Positions 1-12,487 are shown, counted from the stretch's first letter. The stretch: 64,000 nucleotides of DNA from Lumbricus rubellus (GCA_945859605.1 OX243820.1:37699799-37763798); one strand, 5' to 3'. Notes: generated by a model not told the origin, from the letters alone. Translations and numbers: made by a program.

Positions 1-880
1 AAATTTGCTAATGGATTACAAATCGGTTAAAATAAGAATTGGCAAAACCCTGCCACAGTAGCTAATCGACTACACTTAGAATCGATTTTTTTCTAATCTA
101 TCAACTAATCGATAAGACTTCAACCGATTACTTATCGCTATCTATTATAGATGGCAGCACCATGCAGTAGCCGTCTAAACTCTGCCAATAATAAATAGTT
201 ACTGCATGTAGTGAGGTCTTGTATTGGCGCCAATAATTATTCGCGGGTCGTCTGCTTCATAAAATAAATGGCGCCAATGTTGAGTTATTAGGCTGATGAT
301 GAGTTTTTAAGTGGCGCTTTATAGGTAGGCTATGTAAATATCAGATTACAATAACTATTTGATTGTAGTAGCGAATGGATTATAGGTGTTGAGATCTATT
401 CGAAATAATGTCTGTGTATACGTCGATGGCCTTTGTTGCCAGAAGATGTCGCTAAACTATTAGATAATTATTTGATGTTGACTGCAAACTGCATTGGACA
501 CCTTTTAAACGTGTTTAAAGTTTTTAATATATTTCCGACATGTAAGCCTCGATTCTGAATTTTATGTAACAAAAGTTAATCATAACTAATAGGGGAAAGT
601 ATAGGAAACGAATATAAATTATAAATAAAGGATTTAATTTTGTCCTAAGATAATTTATATTTCCGAAGTCCATCGATAACTAAGTAAGTAAGTATGTTCT
701 TTATTAAAACCAGCTGCAAAACAACAATCTGGTGAACAAGTAGGATATCACATGAAATTCACATAAGACAACAAAAACTGTACAGAATAAACAAAGTAAT
801 TAACATGCATACAGCATTCTAGCTAAAAATGGATGTCGTGTCGCTCAGCGGGTCTCTAATGACGCTAAAATGCAACATAC
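1..880. other. Intergenic, nothing recognised
   Basis: AT-rich sequence without coding signal, inverted ends or clear repeats. Confidence 0.6.
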
Positions 881-883
881 GGA

Positions 884-1053
<170 letters not shown>

Positions 1054-2630
1054 GAAACGCTCAGGTGTTACTGCTGGTTTGCAACACGCTTCTGTCTTAA
1101 TCGCACGATGGCGCCACAGAGGCATGCTTAAGCGTCGCAATATTCGCAAGGTGTCGCAAGTTGTCAAAATCACTCCATCGTTGTAAATAATTTTTTCTCT
1201 ATTGAAACAATCCGGTTACAGTGTACAATAATGCAATTGAAACAATAGGCTAATTGACAAGAGCGCAAATTACAGAAAACATAAATCTTAAACTACTAAC
1301 GAAACGGCCTGCAAGACACGGCACTTTATATCAGCCTACAAAGCAAAGCACGCCTGTGAGTGGTTTGGTGGGTGGGTCGCATATGTGCAATCACGTCCTA
1401 AAAGTTGGGGGGACCATAATGAATCACGTCCTAAAAGTTGGGGGACCACAATAATAAAGTTAGGGGACCACTCAAAAGTTGGGGGGACGCGTCCCGTGGG
1501 TCCCATAGGGTGGTTGCGCCTATGGTGGGTCGGTCTGTCGGTCAATCGATCGATGTATGTTGTTTGGTTAGCTGACTAGTGACTGACAGACTTATTTATT
1601 TATTTATATCCTTAAAATTTTGCACATTAATATTATGATGTAATATGCAAAGATGTTAATGTTGTCAATAGCATTAAACGAATCGACACTGTTTGCACTC
1701 TGCCAGGGCCAGTCCCAAGCCCGGTGAAGGAGGAGGGATATGCTTATGGTTTATGTTACGTACAGCACACTGTCGTTAAACTGCAAATATGCTACTTAGT
1801 ACTTACAGCATTAAGCGCTCAATATCATTCGACAACTTTACAACGCTTTTCAATTTTTTTATTAAACTTTTTTAAAGCGATTCGCTGATGTTTCACGCAG
1901 TGCTAACCATAGTTGCTTAAAACGTTTTTTTCGTTTTTTATTCGCTTCCCAAAAACGTGGTTTTTTCGGTTTTTTTTCCATCGATTTATTCCGTTTTTTA
2001 TTTTTTATATAACGCTATTTATTTATTCTCTGTCTCTTATTATTTTCCTTAATTTTATTTTTTCCTGATATTCTTTACGTTTTAAGCCCAATCTCAAGGT
2101 TTCAGATAACTGATGTCATTATTTAATTGTTTAACGCCATCATTTAAGAGATACCTGTAGAAAGTAAACAAGGGTTTTATGTCTAAAATGCAGTTTAATA
2201 TGTAAAAAGTCAAATTATTTTCCGTTTCCGTTTTTTGTCATTTTTTTCCGTTTTTTTTCTTTTTTCGAATAAAACGACGTTTTTTTCGTTTTTATTTCGT
2301 TTCCATCGTTTTTTTTACATCGATGGTGTTAACTCATTGCGGCAATAACCGATAGGCCTATGTAATTACTGCATATTAATCTGATTATGATTGTCAGACA
2401 TTAAATTTTATAAAGCCTAAGACGAATGTAAAATTGCGCATGAAACAAACCGAGGGATAATTCTAGATCCGCATTTCCCTTGAAAGACGTTACCATCTTC
2501 GGGGTGCAGGGCTGTTTTTAAGGAATTTTCAGAACTGCACAACTGCTTCTTTTCCTTCCCATCCTCCATGGTAAATTACTTCCAATCTGAGGACAATGAC
2601 CTTTTTTAGTTTTAACTGTACAAAGCGCTA
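1054..2630. other. Intergenic; short tandem repeat and T-rich stretch
   Basis: Near 1390-1490 a 31-bp phrase containing CGTCCTAAAAGTTGGGGG repeats about three times. 1850-2330 is dominated by runs of T separated by CG or CC. No gene is seen. Confidence 0.55.
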
Positions 2631-2718
2631 CTACAACTGCGCAAATCCATTTAGAACTTCACATTTTGTGTGCGACTGCACTTTAAAAAAGTATAGGCCT
2701 ATACCGAATAGATAGGAA

Positions 2719-2723
<5 letters not shown>

Positions 2724-2800
<77 letters not shown>
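2724..2800 (+). repeat. (AC)n microsatellite
   Basis: About 38 uninterrupted CA units followed by a short AT stretch. Confidence 0.97.
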
Positions 2801-2804
<4 letters not shown>

Positions 2805-2843
2805 GTATATATACAATTATACGCATACAATTATACATATACA

Positions 2844-2982
2844 CAGTATGAGAATTGTGGAAAATAACTGGGGAGTTGGCCTATGATAAACTTGAAATTG
2901 GGGTATGAAAAACATACTTTAACATGGGGCTCTAAGAAAGACTGGGGGTTGAACCCCCAACCCCCCGGCAATTCTCACCCTG
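2844..2982. mobile_element. Miniature hAT-type element (139 bp)
   Basis: The ends CAGTATGAGAATTG and CAATTCTCACCCTG are inverted copies with two mismatches. The flanks are a perfect 8-bp duplication CATATACA (2836-2843, 2983-2990). The interior is G-rich and noncoding. Confidence 0.82.
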
Positions 2983-3087
2983 CATATACATAAACATATA
3001 CACATGCTTATAAATATACACAATACATAATTATGACTAAACCTGTGAACAAATAGCGAAGCTTAGTAATATAATAGCCAATGAAAC

Positions 3088-3155
3088 TGGATATTCTATC
3101 CCCTTAAAGCTATCCGGGAGGATGGCATATATACCGGGTATAGAATATCCGGGGA
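3088..3155. repeat. Short hairpin
   Basis: GGATATTCTATCCCC and GGGTATAGAATATCC are near-exact inverted copies about 30 bp apart. Confidence 0.5.
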
Positions 3156-3324
3156 AATAAACAATTAGGCTATATCCAAACTATTGAAAAATGCGTAGGC
3201 TATATTTGATAAATTTATGCTGCAATAAAATTTAAAGTGACGATAATAATAATTATTTTAAGTGTTTTAAGGAATCTAAGCAATGTTCAAAGCAACGCAA
3301 CTCGAATTTAGTTAATGTCGCTAA

Positions 3325-3645
3325 GTGTTCTCAAGTGTTCGAAATATCTTTGAAGTGCTTTCTCGGTGGTATTATACAGGACCATCAAATTGGAATGGTC
3401 TTCCTCTGACACTCCGCTCTTTCCTAAAATTCTTCTCAGGCTTTCCTCTCTCTCAACTTAAGACAGTTTTATTTGCTGAGGTTGGGAGCGCCTCTGAGTT
3501 GCCCCATTAAAGAGGCGCTGTATAAATGCATTGAATGAATGAACGAACGAATAAATGAATGAATGAATGAACGAACGAACGAACGAACGAACGAACGAAC
3601 GAATGAATGAATGAATGAATGAATGAATGAATGAATGAATGAATG
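3325..3645 (+). repeat. CR1/L2-like LINE 3' end with (GAAT/GAAC)n tail
   Basis: The frame reads YYTGPSNWNGLPLTLRSF then QLKTVLF, the typical ORF2 C-terminus (GP--WN-LP---R----F---LKT-LF). It is followed by GGGAGCGCCTCTGAGT, AGAGGCGCTGTATAAATG and a tetranucleotide tail to 3642. The same 3' segment recurs across the window. Confidence 0.7.
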
Positions 3646-4368
3646 ATGCAGAGAGCCGCAACTGCACACTCTGGCACAGTTAGAAGTCAGAACCAGGATG
3701 CACATTGCACAGTGATCAACTGTTTATACGACACCTTTAAAATGCTCTTCTTTCTGCATTTTATATCTTCTCCTGCGTTGCGTCGAATAATCTCATTCTG
3801 AGTTGATTTCGAAGTTCGTTCTATAGGATGGATGGATACAGATTTGACGAGAGCCTATGACAACAGAGGCCGTTGCCCTGGACAGAATTTTGTTTGGCAT
3901 ATTACAGCACTTTTTTATCATGATCTTACAATGGTCTCCATGTTGTTATTGCACTCTAATCTGCTCTGTAGTAATCTAAAGACAGTCCATTGTAGTTGTG
4001 ATTGAACTTCGAGCGCTTGTGAGTGGATCATTGGGCGCAATAAAATATCCCTAACAGTAATAAAACTCAATTGTCAGATCATAAGCAGGCCTACACAGCG
4101 CCAAAGATCACAGTCTAAGGTCAGGTCGACGTCAAATACTGTGGCAACCGCCAAATTTCGTCAAAACGCTTGTTGCTAACGGCAAAGTATTCAACAATTT
4201 TGGACACCTTTTTAATAGAAATCTGTTTGTGTTATTTATATAAAATGCGTCACAAGTTTCGTTAATTGTCTCTCCTTACTGCGATAGTGCAACAGCTTGA
4301 ATTGTCATAAAGTGTCGTGAAATAAAAATAAATAATAATAGGATGGGTTATGCGTTGTGTGGGTTAGA

Positions 4369-4640
4369 TTTTGAAGCGCTGTATCAGGGTGATGTCATAA
4401 GTGCAGACGACATGTGGGAGAAAATGAAGACGATATTACATAAAGAAGCTGAGAACTTTGTGCCGAAGAAACAACGAAAGAAAACAACACCATGGCTTGT
4501 CGGAGGAGGCGGTTAAAGTTGCAACGGACAGGAGGCTGCAGAGATCGGCCGGAAACAGGGCAGGGGTTAAGGACTTGGACAAGGGGTTTCAAAAACTGGC
4601 GCCGAAAAGCAAGAAAGATTACTTGGCCAGAACTTGCACA
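4369..4640 (+). pseudogene. LINE ORF2 fragment with a frameshift
   Basis: The segment reads DDMWEKMKTILHKEAENFVP and KKQRKKTTPWL, then after one extra base SEEAVKVATDRR and KGFQKLAPKSKKDYL. This matches the linker of non-LTR elements between endonuclease and reverse transcriptase (TPW-SEE---A--RR...F--L-R-DKK-YL). A G-run follows at 4663. Confidence 0.6.
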
Positions 4641-4917
4641 TTTGCGGCGCCAGGATTTCAGTTGGGGGGGGGGGGGGGCTGAACTTCCGAAAATTTAAAA
4701 AATAACCAAAATTTCTGACGCCCTTTTTTAGTCATCTGATCGAAATCTTGTAAAAAAATTCCATTTTCTGCTACTCGTGTAATGATAGAATTTCGTTCAA
4801 TTGTTTTAGGCACTTTACATTGACAAATAAGTGTTCAACTACGTTGTATATTCCAGGGCTTTTTTAACGTGCAGTTGTACACAAAATGTGCAGTTCTAAA
4901 TGGATTTGTGCAGTTGT

Positions 4918-5032
4918 ATAAGCACTCAGCGCTTCGGCGTGAAACTCTGATGCAGTTTCGGCTCTGCATTCTGGAGCACCTCTGGGTGGAGAGAGCTTGA
5001 AGGGGCGCTAATAAAAGTGCACATATAAACAA
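4918..5032 (+). repeat. SINE body and tail
   Basis: CACTCAGCGCTTCGGCGTGA, GCATTCTGGAGCACCTCTGG and GAAGGGGCGCTAATAAAAGT match the family 3' half. The sequence just upstream (4858-4920) is an inverted copy of 2632-2695. Confidence 0.55.
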
Positions 5033-5161
5033 ACAAACGAATAGGCCTACCATTGGCATTGCAAAGCTAAATTTTGACACCCTTAAAAAGAGGACGATAT
5101 CACAAATAAAGCTAATTTTAATGCCCCCATTTTTTTTATTGTGCGGTTGTTTCCACTATTA

Positions 5162-6181
5162 CACCGTGAGTCAAAAAAAAGTAAGCCAAATTGTTTTTCA
5201 TATATCTCTAATGCCTGATAACACATCACGCTAAAATTTTCCAAATATTTAGAGAATTGGACCAAGAATAAGATTCCAAAATTTCATGAGATAAAGTTGA
5301 CGGATAAAAAGATATGAATCTGTAAACTTCATATGCCGAAATTGCCGTTTACAAGCAATTTATTTGTCAGATTCAATAAAAAGTAAGCTAAACTGTTTTT
5401 ATTATATCTCCAATGCCAGCTAATTAATCATACTAAAACTTTCCAGATATTTAGATAATTGAACCTAGAATAGGATTCCAAAATATCATGTAATAAATTT
5501 GAACGGATAGAAAGATATGAATATTTGAACTTCATCTCCGAAATTTCAGTTTTCAGCAAATCTGTTATGGTGTTCGCTGCAGTTTTGATGCCTGATAATT
5601 CCCAATTTTGGTCTTCAGTGATCCTGGAGTAAAATTTTACCGAATATAAAGTGTGGAGCGTGCATAATGAAAGACCGAGTCTACCAGACAACAATCCATG
5701 ATATAAACGATCTGAAGCAACGCTTGTTGGAAGTGTGGGATGGCCTGGACCAGAGGATAATCGACGATGCTGTTGCCTAATGGCGCCTGCGCCTCAAGGC
5801 TTGCGTGCAAGCTGAAGGATGACATTTTGAGCATCTTATTTAATTAAATAATCAAATCATACTGCTGGGGTCATATTGCTAGTTCAATTATCTACATATA
5901 TGGAACATTTTAGAATGATTCATCATCAGGCATTAGAGATATGAGAAAAAGTTTGACTTACATTTTACTGAATCTGACAGAAAATTGCTTGTAAACGGCA
6001 ATTTCGGCATATGAAGTTTAAAGATTCATATCTTTTTATCCGTTCAACTGTATCTCATGAAATTTTGGAATCATATTCTTGGTCCAATTCTCTAAATATT
6101 TGGAAAATTTTTGCGTGATATGTTATCAGGCATTAGAGATATATGAAAAACAATTTGGCTTACTTTTTTTGACTCACGGTG
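5162..6181. mobile_element. Tc1/mariner-type element with doubled inverted ends
   Basis: The ends CACCGTGAGTCAAAAAAA and its complement are flanked by TA on both sides. The inverted similarity extends over about 200 bp (5162-5370 against 5970-6181). A second, more diverged copy of the same end sequence follows inside each arm (about 5370-5570 and 5870-5970). The centre holds a transposase remnant. Confidence 0.82.
5660..5844 (+). pseudogene. Tc1/mariner transposase C-terminal fragment
   Basis: One frame reads VYQTTIHDINDLKQRLLEVW and RIIDDAVA, then TAA, WRLRLKACVQAE, then TGA shortly before HFEHL. This is the usual C-terminal helix region of mariner-type transposases (ID-LK-R---W, IDDAV-QWR, C----G-HFEHL). 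Two in-frame stops and the missing catalytic core make it dead. Confidence 0.72.
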
Positions 6182-6189
6182 TATAATTA

Positions 6190-7890
6190 TTATAAATGTC
6201 GAGTCTGTCGTCAGAAATCACTTGTTTGACCGCGATGTTTGAGAACATCTTGAGAGCAAAAATGCATGTTAGTGAAGGTATAATTCGGCTCGTAGAAAGC
6301 GCCATCTATGCATTAAGAGAAATCTCTTCGCATTGTTTCTCAAGCATTCGCTGGAGGCGCTGCTATATTATGTTCTTTGCGTTCGGTCCAAAAATGATTA
6401 TTAGCCCTTATAACATTTAAAAAGATGTTTCGTTACGACACAGCAGGAACAGGGAACATGCTTCTCATCTGGGCGTGGGGGCAGATCCCTTGTCCATTCT
6501 ATTTACTATAGAGAAGATATGAAAAAAGATTTCCATTAGTTTGTGTGGCAGTCTGTACCGCTGATGACATCGTTGGGTCTTGTGCTGGAGGTGCCATCCC
6601 TGGAGAGTTGGTGTCGCATTAAAGATGCAGTGTTTTGACCAATGTCTGTATGTTAAGAGGTGCGTGAAAGATGGCTGCTATTTCCGTAGCCTACACATGA
6701 CACACGTGCAGGGAGATTTGCAGCAAGAAAGAAAAGATGGAATGAAGAAAGGAAGGAAGCAAGGAAGGTGGGAGGAAAAGAAATGAAGGATGGAGAGAGG
6801 AAATAAAAGAAGGAAGGAGTGAATAAGGAATGGAAGGAACAAGAGAATAGATGAATTAAAGGGTGAAATAAAAAGGATAGAATTAATAAATGAAGATGGA
6901 ATGAGGGGATGCAGGGAAGAAAGGATGGAACGAACTATACAAGGGAAAATGGATAGAGGATGGAAAAGTAGAATAAAGAAAGATAGAAAAGAACGAGATG
7001 AAAGACTGGAAGGATGGAGAAAGCAATTTTGCAAATCTTCCTCCAACCGATGATAGCTATACGACCTATATACTGAGCAAAGATTTCCTACGTTTATGAC
7101 GTCCTCTCGCCCATTTAAAATTACTTTAACATGTCAGATCTTTCCCTCCACACTACTGCCAGAACCCACAATCGCAACCACCCCCTCTAGGGACCAGAAG
7201 AACATGCATAGAGTACCTATCTTTTTAGCCGTGGCTGGGCTGGGAGCGCCTCTGAGTAGGCTTCTTGAACGGCGTTATATAAGTTTTCTGAATGAATGAA
7301 TGAATGAATGAATGAACGAATGAATGAATGAATAAATGAAAGAGTAACTTCCCAAACGGTCGGGCAAACTGTCCCAGCGTTACCTTCACCATGCACATAC
7401 ATGCTAATGCTATCCAATAGCCACAACGAGTGTCTGCCTGTGGATCACATTAAGTTAGTATACGTTCACCGCCATGCACGCTGCTTGTCTATTACGTGCA
7501 AAATGCCGGGATTTGAACCTGCAACGCTACGTCGAAGAGACGCCAGCCTCGGCAGACTCTTCTCGCAGAGGCTGGAACCGCCGATGCCTTGGCTGCAGCG
7601 TCCACAGCATCAGCTGCTGCAGTCTTGAGCCGACGATGATGCCTCGGAGGCTGGCAATTGCTGCTGCAGCGGTTGATAAATCGAAGGAATTAATGGCCGG
7701 CGGGCGCCAGGAAATCTGCACTGCGATCGTAAGAGTTTGGACAACTGGCCGCCATTTTTGATCGTTCGCGCCACGTGTTCGACCGTCTTTCCGAATTATT
7801 ACTATTATTATCATTATTTGTCCATAATTGATTAAATGTTTAGATAGGATTTTTCCCGTTGTGCAGGGAGAGACAGAGACATTAGCCTAC
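6190..7890. other. Intergenic; purine-rich tract 6720-7020
   Basis: The GAAG/GGAT-rich tract explains the open frames there. A LINE/SINE tail is annotated at 7205. No gene is recognised elsewhere. Confidence 0.5.
7205..7345 (+). repeat. LINE/SINE 3' tail with (GAAT)n
   Basis: GGGAGCGCCTCTGAGTAG, a CTTGAACGGCGTTATATAAG-like segment and (TGAA)n match the family tail at 3477 and 53345. Upstream sequence is too short to assign to LINE or SINE. Confidence 0.55.
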
Positions 7891-7893
7891 ACG

Positions 7894-8927
7894 CAGTGCC
7901 GGCGCTAGCACCCCCCGCACCCCCCGGCCGGGGGGGGCCTCCGAGTTTGAGGGGCCTCCGAGTTTGAAAGAGGCCTCCAAATTTAGCTGGTCATTATGCC
8001 TATTTGTGACTGTATATTTTTTAAACTGGCGCATTTTACTTGGGGCTCCAGATCCGGTCTGGTGCATGTCTCAACTAACCAAATGGCACTGCCATACCAG
8101 ACTTAATGCAAGTATCATACTGATTTTGGATGTAAGTAAAGCCATTTAAACTAACTCAGGCAGTTTTGTCCACTTTCTCAAACACAACGTTCGTAAATTG
8201 TAACTTATTCAAATTGCTAATGGGATGAGACCTCGAAATAAAACCTGCGTGAGGCCCAAACATTAAAGCCTGTATAGGGTGCCAGATGTCCTTTGTAGAC
8301 TACGAGTGTGATCTCAAGTTTGCAAGGGGCCTCAAATGTAGCTGAATACCTTTCATGACTATTCATTGCTGAAACCATGCACAGAATAAATTGTGTTTTA
8401 ACGCAAAGCATACAAAATAATATTTTGCAAACCAATAGAGCAATTGTCCTTCACCCAAAGGGAGACTTTAGGGGTGTGGACAGGGGCACAGCTCCACAAT
8501 TTGTGGTTGGGACGGAGTCCTTGTATCCACAATATTTCATAAATATTTCATATCGTAAGTACCATCCACTGTCCATCAATAATGATCAATTTTGTTAAAA
8601 TGACAGCCTACAGATGCTACCATTACAGTCAACTGGCAAATCGGACAAATTTTAAAAATGGAGATGGAACACTCTGAAGTCCTAAACCACGACTAACAGC
8701 ATTGAAAAATGAGCAATTTTGTAAAGAGGACAGCTTAAAATTCTACCATTACAGTGTGGAAATTCTTTTAAAAAATACATTTGGGAGGGGACATTATTTT
8801 ATTGAAGTCTTACACCATGTCTTTCAGCACTTATATTATGAAATTTTTTGCTGATTATGACAGCTCAAGGTATGGGGGCCCCAATTTTTTTTGGGGGGGG
8901 GCCTCAGGTACCCTAGCGCCGGCACTG
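7894..8927. mobile_element. hAT-type non-autonomous transposon
   Basis: The inverted ends are CAGTGCCGGCGCTAG and its complement, with perfect 8-bp flanking duplications CCTACACG (7886-7893, 8928-8935). G/C homopolymer runs sit just inside each end. The interior repeats short phrases around GGCCTC and has no gene. Confidence 0.88.
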
Positions 8928-8935
8928 CCTACACG

Positions 8936-10495
8936 AAATGATTCTCGACGGCGGCTCTGTAATTCTGACTAAATATGTTATGAAAGAATATCTTATCTGC
9001 CACTAAGCACAGCTGATCAAAAGATGGGCAATCCTCATGGACATTATCCCAGTCGCCAGAATCGGTTTAATATAATAGCCTGCAGCCTTCTTCGACAACC
9101 ATCCCAGCAAATCCCCACTATGAAGACGACGTGTAAAGCAAACCAGACACAAGTGTGGATCTCGCCACATTACACCATTCAAATATAGGCTTATCTCTCT
9201 GTTCAGAATAAAGCAAAGAGAATACATGCGCTACGGTCAAAAATGGCGCCCGTTTGAGAGAGCCAATTAGAATAGACGTCTACGTCACGCCATTTGGCAG
9301 CGCTCTCTTTTTATGACGTCGTGCGCGTAGAGGGCTGCGCTTGCTGCTCAGCCTAGCGCTGACCACAGCCGCTGCCAGCCGACTAGGCCCTGTGTCTGCC
9401 GCTGTGCGGTTAGGCTTCGGTGTGGCGCCAGACTGGTGCATTGGCAGAGAAGTTTCCGACTCAAACTAAGTTTTGTACAAACGCGGTTTTGTTAATTTCC
9501 TGGCAAAGTATTCTGTGCAATTTTAAACAAAACAGAATTTGGGTAAACGAACTACTAGAACCCAGTGCAGTTTGTACATTTCTGCTACAGATAATCATGA
9601 ACAGATCCGGACATTGTATACGTGTTGGCGTAATCTCAACATTTCTACTGAAAAAATATGCCCCTATTAAGAGGCACTTTGTCCCTTTTGGAGCACCTAT
9701 TGCTCCCCAAACTGTCCTATCAATGTCATTGCTGAATAAGGTAACGTCAACACTTAATAATGTTACAATAATTATGCGTGTGCACTTACTTTGGGAACAA
9801 CGAGTAATTTTGAATTTTAAATTCACAATGCGCTACTCTGCTGCAGCAGGTTAGCGCATGGGCACCAGCTTATTCACGAGCACTGCATCGCTTCATACAG
9901 GTTGTCCAGCGACTGGCTCTATTAATCATCTATTGAATTATGTGGAGCTTTCTTTTCATCGTGGTGCCATAAACATCGGTTAATAATAATCGCTTGCAGC
10001 CAAAGCCATCCATCCATCTTTCACGTGACCCCTATCATCTCATAATAATTCGGAACCGTTATCCCCCCGGTCCCACTTCCACTACCCACCCTCGGGAAGG
10101 TGTCGATCTTCGTCAAGGGAGGGCAGCAGCAGCAGCACCGACCGACTGCATGCCCGTCGCGATAATAAAGCAAGGAACAGCAGCAGAAGGAGGGTCGATA
10201 ATTCCAGGCGGCTGGCTCGCGGAACGGTACAGCACGGCAGCGGCTTAAACCATGCAACTCGGCGGTGGCGGGCAGCAGATAGGGACGGCAAGACGCAGGG
10301 AGTGGTAAGCCCGAGGAAACGTACCGAATCGGGCGGGTCTCCCCTCCTGTCGGAAATGTGTACCGCTGATGATTTTTCGGCTTATAGATGGCGCTAGGAG
10401 CGTTGAAGTTGAACAGAAGCAACGTTTTATGACCGATAGAGCTTTCAACGTTGGCAGTGTTATTATATATTGTACGACGTAGGACTTGTACTGCT
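8936..10495. other. CpG-richer intergenic stretch, function unknown
   Basis: 9240-9430 contains TACGTCA and TGACGTC CRE-like words in a locally GC-rich context. 9420-9854 has overlapping open frames on both strands (144 and 121 codons) with no recognisable domain. It could be a promoter or an unrelated exon; I make no gene call. Confidence 0.25.
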
Positions 10496-10503
10496 GCTGG
10501 TGG

Positions 10504-11816
10504 CAGTGATGTAGTCGAGTCCACCTGGGCCGAGTCCGAGTCCGAGTCCGAGTCCTGCTAAGCCGAGTCCGAGTCGAGTCCGAGTCCAAGGGAGTTCGAG
10601 TCCGAGTCCGAGTCCGAGTCACTAAGGATCGAGTCCGAGTCCGAGTCCGAGTCCAGTAACATCAAGATACACTGAAACACTCAACTTAATGACATAGAAA
10701 AAATATCAACACTAATTATGCTAATGGTATTTTTAAGTGTAATTTATCAAAATTGAACTTTAAAAATACTGAATTAGATAACGTTTTTTGATAATCTGGC
10801 GGAATGAAATAGATACAAATATCCTTACACTGACAAAACACAATTAAGTTCAACAGCGCATCTTGTGAAGTCTCTTATGTTGAGATTTGGGACCAAAAAC
10901 TGCCATCCATCAGCAATGCCTCTAGGCCTACTCTAGTAAATGTTCTGAATCTGTGGTTTTGGGAAATGGCGTCTATTCACTGTGATTATATCAGCTACTC
11001 CAATACCCCAACACAGACCAACTAAGTGCTACGAGCTTGCCTGCACGTTGCAATCCTCCAATTATGTAGTAGCATATCTGATCTATTAATGGAGATGTAG
11101 GCCTAAGTAGGCCTAAACCTCTGTGCCCAATTCCAAGATGAGAGAAGTTCTAATAGCCGCCAGCCACAAGTAGCCAGTAGACACCTCCAACCTCCTATCC
11201 TCATTTTGTTATAAACATTTCGATAGACTAGAAGTCTATGTTCGTTCGATCAGATCAGCATATTAATGCCAAGTCAATTGAGGTGTCAAAATATCAAACT
11301 GGATATAGACCTTTGCATGCCATGAATGCCTGGTATTGTTTGTGCAGGTCTATTATAGGTAAGGTTATTATAAGCTCATGTTCAAATATTTGAACTAGCC
11401 CCTCCCGTAACCCAACACCGACTATACATCAAATAAACCTGTTATTACCCTTCCCTCGCCTATATCCAGCGGTGCCCAGCCATCCGTGACATAATTTCAA
11501 TGTCAGGTTGTTTCATTACGAACTTAGCCTAAACCCGCAGGCTACAAGGGTTCCTTTGTTTGAGATGAGTCACTTGATTGATCAAGAAAGCAGACGAAAT
11601 GTATTAATTGGTGTGTCAATACAGGTTGTCGCCTGTTCCACGGAATATCCGTGACTCGGTTTCCGAGTCACCGAGTCAAATTTCGAGTCCAGGGCTTCGA
11701 GTCCGAGTCCGAGTCCGAGTCCTGACAGCCCGAGTCCGAGTCCGAGTCCGAGTCCGCAGAAAATCGGTCTCGAGTCGGACTCGAGTCTTTTGCCGGACTC
11801 GAGTCCTACATCACTG
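10504..11816. mobile_element. hAT-type non-autonomous transposon with subterminal GAGTCC arrays
   Basis: The ends are CAGTGATGTAG and CTACATCACTG, flanked by a perfect 8-bp duplication GCTGGTGG (10496-10503 and 11817-11824). Both ends carry arrays of the hexamer CGAGTC/GAGTCC (10515-10655 and 11655-11805). The interior is AT-rich and has no recognised coding sequence. CAG-type ends with an 8-bp duplication define hAT; repeated subterminal hexamers resemble hAT transposase-binding motifs. Confidence 0.88.
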
Positions 11817-11839
11817 GCTGGTGGTGCTGCTGGTGCAGA

Positions 11840-12294
11840 TCTCCGTGTTTTTGTTGTTGTCCAGCCAATATTGCGGCATGCGAGAATCGCATCGATTTCA
11901 CGAACACTTGGAACTGGCTTATTATAGAGAGGAATCAATATTCTCCCATTGGTCAGAACTCGCATGCAAGTCAAGATTTCTACATCTTTATTATAAGAAA
12001 AGCAGTCGTTAGCTGGAACATTCTGAAGAAATAACAATTTAAGAATAATAATAATCATTGTTGTTATTATTGTCTTGGGTCGTATTGCGATTTCTGATCG
12101 TTGCGTCACATATGCGGATCTTCTGCTGCGAGTTTTCGATCGTCGGAAACTTGCGCTAGATAATCAGTGGGACGCTTTTTCCAACCGATCTGGATTCTGA
12201 GGATTTCTCGGACAGCTTCGATGCTGAAGGAACCGACGACAGAAACAACAGAACCCGAAAGAAATCTGGACGAAAAAAGGAAGCTAGCAAGGAC
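11840..12294 (+). promoter_or_regulatory. Possible promoter/5' region of the DPP gene
   Basis: Upstream of the candidate first ATG there is a CCATTGG (CCAAT-type) box at 11946 and a TGCGTCAC CRE-like site near 12102, in sequence richer in CpG than its surroundings. No TATA box or initiator is obvious. The assignment depends on the candidate first exon being right. Confidence 0.22.
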
Positions 12295-12324
12295 ATGGAA
12301 AAACCAAAGAACCCGGATGAAGTT
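12120..12324 (+). CDS. Candidate first exon of the DPP gene (5' UTR plus short cytoplasmic N-terminus)
   Basis: An open frame follows an in-frame TAG (12157-12159). Its first ATG is at 12295, it encodes MEKPKNPDEV, and it ends in phase 0 at a GT donor (gtaaat, 12325). This joins in phase to the membrane exon at 24197, giving a short charged cytoplasmic tail before the membrane segment, as expected for a type II DPP. The codons upstream of the ATG also read as charged protein (DLDSEDFSDSFDAEGTDD), so the exon could be an internal coding exon. The link to the DPP gene across an 11.9-kb intron is inference; no other candidate was found in between. Confidence 0.4.
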
Positions 12325-12486
12325 GTAAATATCATCGGATTTTCATTTCCTGATTAATTTTCGTAAAATATGCATGTCACTGCATGATAGGCCTACACCG
12401 TATACTCGCTTTTGAAAAGATTGTATAGAATCATCATTATCATCATCGTCATCATCGTCATCACCATCATCACCACATCCATCGTC

Positions 12487-12487
12487 G

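Noticed and set aside
7500..7540. GGTTCAAATCC B-box-like word on the minus strand
   Set aside because: No matching A box or cloverleaf was found around it. Too weak for a tRNA or SINE call.
9420..9854. 144-codon plus frame and 121-codon minus frame
   Set aside because: No recognisable domain, no clear splice context, and both strands are open over the same interval. Kept as unassigned sequence.
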